Made by a program: the position numbers and the translations under genes. Under the pieces are notes generated by a model. It was not told the DNA's origin and ran no database searches. It saw only the letters and a list, made by a program, of their open reading frames with translations. Source: Acidobacteriota bacterium (lineage in GTDB: Bacteria; Acidobacteriota; Vicinamibacteria; Marinacidobacterales; Marinacidobacteraceae). From it: a DNA stretch of 64,000 nucleotides. Location of the stretch: assembly GCA_022826195.1 (NCBI GenBank), contig JAJDVI010000073.1, positions 48,747-112,746 on the forward strand, written 5' to 3'. Shown piece after piece: positions 61,079 to 64,000 of this stretch. Within the stretch, counting starts at the first letter, position 1, and each line of letters begins with the position of its first letter.

Positions 61079-61845
61079 GCGGAAACAAACGCCGCAGCCG
61101 GCCGCGCATCGGGCTCACCCCCTGGAAGCGGCCCGTCCACACCATCGTGGGAGACCCGGAACAGCTCTTCACGCTCGCCGAGGAGTACGTGGAGAGTGTG
61201 CGGATCGCCGGGGGCATCCCGATCATCCTTCCCCCGGCCCCCCTGAGCGCGGCCCCGGAGGCGGTGGCGGCGATCGACGCCCTGGTCCTTACCGGCGGAG
61301 GCGACTTCTCGCCCTCCTCCTATACCGGGACCGACGAGGGACTGAGCGCGGACATCGATCCGCAGGAGGACGCCTGGGACGTCGCGCTCACGCTCGCGGC
61401 CCGCGACGCGAACCTGCCTTTCTTCGGCATCTGCCGGGGCATGCAGGCGCTCAACATCGCGCTCGGGGGCACGTTGCACCAGGACATCAGCGACCGCGCG
61501 AACCACCCGCCCATCCCCAATGTGCCGGCGGACGCGGTGGCGTTCCGGCACCCGGTGACGATCCAGCCGGAGAGCCGCCTCGGCCAGATCCTCGGGGTCA
61601 CCGAGCGAAGCGTGAACAGCATCCACCACCAGGCGGTGGACCGGCTGGGCGAAGGACTGGCGGCGGTGGCGCACGCGCCGGACGGCACGATCGAAGGCAT
61701 CGAATACAACGGGTCCTCGCCCCGGGGCCGCTGGGGAGCGCTCGCCGTGCAGTGGCACCCCGAGCGCATGGGGCACGACCTGGACCAGCGCATCTTCGAC
61801 GCCCTGGTCCGGGCGGCGGCCCGGCGAAGCCTGGACGGGAATTAG
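61075..61845 (+). CDS. PuuD-like gamma-glutamyl hydrolase (peptidase C26)
   Basis: The 256-residue class I glutamine-amidotransferase-like enzyme has its nucleophile in PFFGICRGMQALNIALGG, the histidine in VQWHPERM, and the family motifs DALVLTGGGDFSPSSY and SIHHQAVDRLG. PuuD hydrolyses gamma-glutamyl-GABA; relatives in aniline pathways act with a glutamine-synthetase-like partner. Such a partner occurs in this window at 33482. Translation is coupled to the FAH gene through ATGA overlap at 61075. Confidence 0.9.
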   Translation: MSGNKRRSRPRIGLTPWKRPVHTIVGDPEQLFTLAEEYVESVRIAGGIPIILPPAPLSAAPEAVAAIDALVLTGGGDFSPSSYTGTDEGLSADIDPQEDAWDVALTLAARDANLPFFGICRGMQALNIALGGTLHQDISDRANHPPIPNVPADAVAFRHPVTIQPESRLGQILGVTERSVNSIHHQAVDRLGEGLAAVAHAPDGTIEGIEYNGSSPRGRWGALAVQWHPERMGHDLDQRIFDALVRAAARRSLDGN

Positions 61846-61889
61846 GCCCTGCCCGACCGTTTCGGGGCGTCCTGGCCAAAAGGGCCCCG

Positions 61890-61994
61890 GCCCGACACCA
61901 GCGGGAGTTCGGAGCTCTCAAGGGACTCCTGGCAGTCCCCGGGACTTGCTTCGAGCCCCTCCCGGAATCCGAGCTCGCAGCCTGGGAGAAGTAG
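61890..61994 (+). pseudogene. Phd/YefM-type antitoxin C-terminal fragment
   Basis: The plus frame ending at TAG 61992-61994 reads REFGALKGLLAVPG, then FEPLPESELAAWE. Phd-family antitoxins typically end with FG-LKGK, a short strand, F-D/E-PLP and a final acidic helix, so this looks like such a tail. No start or N-terminal DNA-binding domain precedes it; the PuuD-like gene ends close by. It is directly followed by a PIN-like N-terminal fragment, the normal gene order. Confidence 0.6.
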
Positions 61995-62066
61995 CCCGTA
62001 CCGCTGTCTCTCGATACCCACACCCTTCCTCAGGTGATGGGCGGCCTTCCGTCAAGACCGCGATGA
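61995..62066 (+). pseudogene. PIN toxin N-terminal fragment
   Basis: Directly after the Phd-like fragment, the plus frame reads PLSLDTHTLPQV and stops at TGA 62064-62066. Toxins paired with Phd antitoxins start with LLLDTHTLLW, so SLDTHTL is the likely remnant. Only about 10 residues of recognisable PIN sequence remain, so the call depends on its position next to the antitoxin fragment. Confidence 0.5.
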
Positions 62067-62272
62067 CGGTACCGCTGCCGGAGGTGGCGGCGGGGCGCCT
62101 GCCGGGCTAACCTGCCGGGCAGCATCCAGAGGGGGCAACGCACTCGCGTACCCCCGCCAACCTGCCCGGTCCGGGCAAGGTGGCGCCCGATCACGGGGAT
62201 GTGGCCGCCAGGCAACCAAGCGGACCGACGGGGCTTCGGCCCTCCTCGGATGTGATCCAAGGAGAGGACGCC

Positions 62273-62602
62273 ATGCCCCATCAACCAGCACTTGTCACCG
62301 CGGCCCGGAGCGGCCCGAGTCGGCTCGAAGACAGTCGGCCGCGCGAGTTGGCGGACGCCGTTTCCGCCGCGTCGCTGAGCTTCGTCGCCTGCGGCGCCGC
62401 GGTCGCGGACCTTGGAGAACTGCTCCGGGAGTTGCGCCTGGCCCTGCAGGTTTCCGCGCCGCGGGACCCAAATCCGGAGGCGGACCGGGCGGCAGCCCTG
62501 CTCGCGTTCCGTCTGCAGGCGGTCCGTGGCGTGCTCGACGAGGGCGCCGCCGCCATCAACTCCCTCCTCGAAGATTGCGGGACGGGGGACGAGCGGGAAT
62601 GA
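62273..62602 (+). CDS. Small helical protein, unknown, next to the integrase
   Basis: The 109-residue, Ala/Leu-rich protein looks mostly alpha-helical (ELADAVSAASLSFVACGAAV, LGELLRELRLALQV) with an acidic C-terminus (DCGTGDERE). No family was recognised. ATG 62273 has AAGGAGAGG at a good distance. A minus-strand frame overlaps this interval but has poorer composition and no ribosome site. It may belong to the mobile element carrying the integrase. Confidence 0.55.
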   Translation: MPHQPALVTAARSGPSRLEDSRPRELADAVSAASLSFVACGAAVADLGELLRELRLALQVSAPRDPNPEADRAAALLAFRLQAVRGVLDEGAAAINSLLEDCGTGDERE

Positions 62603-62659
62603 ATGGGGTCGGTGCGATCCGGATGAACGAGGTCGCGGGGGTCGCGGAGTCGCGACCCG

Positions 62660-62703
62660 CGCGGCGCGGAGCGCCGCGGTGCCGGTCTGGAGACCGGCGT
62701 TCC
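62660..62703. repeat. Two-hairpin intergenic repeat, copy 4 (divergent)
   Basis: Stem 1 is CGCGGCGC / GCGCCGCG (62660-62667 and 62671-62678). Stem 2 is GCCGGTCT / AGACCGGC (62681-62688 and 62691-62698), followed by GTTCC. Both stems differ from copies 1-3 yet remain perfectly paired. Confidence 0.72.
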
Positions 62704-62839
62704 AAGCCGGGGGCGCCATGTGAGCGATCGGCTCTACGCGCTCTGCGGCCCTGCGGGCCGCAGTCTACCGGTTCCACAAGGTTCCGCAGAGTGCCCTGAC
62801 GTTCCGCTATGGCTACCGTTATTCAATGGCTTACGGTGC

Positions 62840-62861
62840 TATACTGTTCCTCACCGGAACA
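62840..62861 (+). promoter_or_regulatory. Integrase promoter -10 with adjoining inverted repeat
   Basis: TATACT at 62840-62845 is a good -10 element. TGTTCC (62845-62850) and GGAACA (62856-62861) form 6-base arms touching it, so a bound repressor would block transcription. The -35 is weak (TTATTC nearby). The integrase ATG is 66 bases downstream. Confidence 0.4.
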
Positions 62862-62926
62862 CCGCAAACTCCCTCGTTCCCGCCCTTTTCGTGTCCCCCA
62901 CACGGTCCCCGCAGGAACGCATTTCC

Positions 62927-64000
62927 ATGACCCAACGACCCTACCGACTCTCCGCGCGCTTTGTCGAGACCATACGGGAACCCGGATGCTACGGCGACGG
63001 CCGCGGCTCCGGCGGACTCTCCCTCCGGGTGAGGCGGATCGCCCGCGGCCAACTCTCGAAGTCCTGGCGGCAGCGCGTCACCGTGGACGGACGTCCCCGC
63101 AACCTCGGACTCGGGACCTGGCCCCCCGTCAGCCTCGCCGAGGCACGCCAGAAGTGCGTCCTGAACCTCGTGGCGCGGCAGCGCGGCAAACTCGTGACCG
63201 GCCGCCGGCGGACGGTCCCCACCTTCGAGGAGGCCGTGGAGAAGGTGATCGCGGTGCACCGGGACGGCTGGAAGGGCGGCGGGCGGCAGGAGAAGCTCTG
63301 GCGCTCGACTCTTCGGGACTACGCGATGCCCAGGCTCGGCGGGCTCCCGGTGCACCGGATCCACACGGCGGACGTGATGGCGGTCCTGCAGCCGATCTGG
63401 AACGGGAAGCGGGTGACGGCGCAGCGGGTGCGGCGGCGGATCTCGGCCGTGATGCGGTGGGCGGTGGCCCAGGGCTACCGGGAGGACAACCCGGCGGGTG
63501 AGGCCATCGGGGCGGCGCTGCCCCGGAACGGCGTCCGGCCCAGGCACCATCCCGCCCTGCCGTATGCGGAGGTGGCCGGCGCCATCGAGGTCGTGCGGCG
63601 GTCCGGGGCGTATCCGGCCACGGTGCTGGCGTTCGAGTTCCTGGTGCTGACGGCGTGCCGGAACGGGGAGGTTCGCGGCGCGCAGTGGAAGGAGATGGAC
63701 CTTGCGGGCCGGGAATGGCGCATCCCGCCCGAGCGGATGAAGACGGATCGGGAACACCGGGTGCCTTTGTCCACACGCGCGCTCGCGGTGCTCCGCGAGG
63801 CGCGAGAGTTCGCTCACGGTTCCCCGCTGGTGTTCCCTTCGGCCCGCGGCGGCCCGCTGTCCGAGGTGGCGATCTCGGCGCTGGTCCGCCAGCTCAAGAT
63901 CGGCGCGGTGCCGCACGGGTTCCGCTCGAGCTTCCGTGACTGGGCGGCGGAGTGCTCCGACGCCCCTCGGGAGGTGTGCGAGCTGGCGCTGGCGCACGTG
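62927..64000 (+). CDS. P4-type tyrosine integrase (C-terminus beyond window)
   Basis: From ATG 62927 an open frame of 358 codons reaches the window edge. The N-terminal arm-binding domain has SGGLSLRVRRIARG and LGLGTWPPVSLAEARQK, as in P4/DUF4102 integrases. A core-binding helical domain follows (FEEAVEKVIAVHRDGW). The catalytic domain shows the Arg in LVLTACRNGEVRG, a lysine region, and PHGFRSSFRDWAAE with the H-x-x-R pair; a further histidine is in LALAHV. The nucleophilic tyrosine lies just outside. Such integrases insert genomic islands, often at tRNA genes, but none is visible here. Confidence 0.93.
   Translation, partial: MTQRPYRLSARFVETIREPGCYGDGRGSGGLSLRVRRIARGQLSKSWRQRVTVDGRPRNLGLGTWPPVSLAEARQKCVLNLVARQRGKLVTGRRRTVPTFEEAVEKVIAVHRDGWKGGGRQEKLWRSTLRDYAMPRLGGLPVHRIHTADVMAVLQPIWNGKRVTAQRVRRRISAVMRWAVAQGYREDNPAGEAIGAALPRNGVRPRHHPALPYAEVAGAIEVVRRSGAYPATVLAFEFLVLTACRNGEVRGAQWKEMDLAGREWRIPPERMKTDREHRVPLSTRALAVLREAREFAHGSPLVFPSARGGPLSEVAISALVRQLKIGAVPHGFRSSFRDWAAECSDAPREVCELALAHV

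Larger units (their letters stand above)
61846..62272. other. Gap with decayed toxin-antitoxin sequence
   Basis: The left part contains Phd-like and PIN-like fragments. The rest has no convincing gene. TGCCCGG-T-CCGGGCA at 62163-62177 is a near-perfect short palindrome, and a ribosome site for the small gene at 62273 closes the gap. Confidence 0.5.
62603..62926. other. Gap between small unknown gene and integrase
   Basis: This 324-base gap has no supported gene. It holds copy 4 of the two-hairpin repeat and, further right, several GTTCC units and the candidate integrase promoter. No tRNA-like attachment site was recognised. Confidence 0.6.

Noticed and set aside
62030..62719. A 229-residue minus-strand frame near the integrase
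   Set aside because: Its composition is arginine/proline-rich without a ribosome site, and it runs through the hairpin repeat; the plus-strand small gene is better supported.

Overview
The window is GC-rich throughout and reads as a chromosomal segment of an uncultured heterotroph, most likely Acidobacteriota. The two Oar-like TonB-dependent receptors with N-terminal carboxypeptidase-regulatory domains, the secreted sortilin/BNR propeller, DUF2911, the S9 peptidases, the DUF885 protein and the copper monooxygenase-cytochrome-TPR fusion are all typical of that group. Gemmatimonadota is the main alternative. No rRNA, tRNA, CRISPR array or intact insertion sequence was recognised.

Layout. 1-9711 (all minus): a tightly spaced run from a sortilin-like secreted protein through a membrane protein, an MbfA-like ferritin/VIT iron transporter, a lipoprotein, a serine hydrolase, a 50-residue membrane protein and a heme oxygenase-like protein to CutA; the last part suggests iron and heme handling. 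9958-17749 (plus): AbiEi/AbiEii, an ABC-2 permease pair without its ATPase, a D-aminoacylase-type amidohydrolase, an AbrB/PIN toxin-antitoxin pair and a DUF2177 membrane protein. 17877-26138: TonB receptor, DUF2911, thioesterase, prolyl oligopeptidase and amidase. 26205-30511: BrnA beside a decayed brnT, an ARPP-1 gene with an in-frame amber stop facing a NrtR-like Nudix regulator, a DUF433/DUF5615 pair and a DUF429 protein. 30593-35351 (minus): an operon of a LigB-type dioxygenase, an acetoacetate-decarboxylase-like protein, a P450, a glutamine-synthetase-like ligase and a PQ-loop-like membrane protein. 35399-42956 (plus): S41-like lipoprotein, NagX-like acyltransferase, copper monooxygenase/cytochrome/TPR fusion, M24 lipoprotein, orphan HigA and class IV aminotransferase. 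42962-45066: a DUF1156 methylase fragment, an unrecognised gene paired with a PIN toxin, and a small protein of uncertain family. 45214-53551 (minus): three tandem gamma-glutamyltransferase-like paralogues, a DUF885 protein and a TPR protein. 53628-61845: TonB receptor, S9 peptidase, second P450, FAH-family hydrolase and PuuD-like hydrolase. 61890-64000: Phd/PIN remnants, a small unknown gene and a P4-type integrase cut by the window edge.

Two themes stand out. First, a predicted catabolic route is split over two loci: a gamma-glutamyl-amide ligase, two P450s, an extradiol dioxygenase, a decarboxylase-fold enzyme, an FAH hydrolase and a class I amidotransferase-like gamma-glutamyl hydrolase. 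This resembles known amine and aniline degradation through gamma-glutamyl intermediates. Second, the window carries many toxin-antitoxin and defence genes, both intact and decayed.

A dispersed two-hairpin repeat, about 45-52 bp long, occurs in four intergenic gaps. Its stems differ in sequence between copies but stay complementary.
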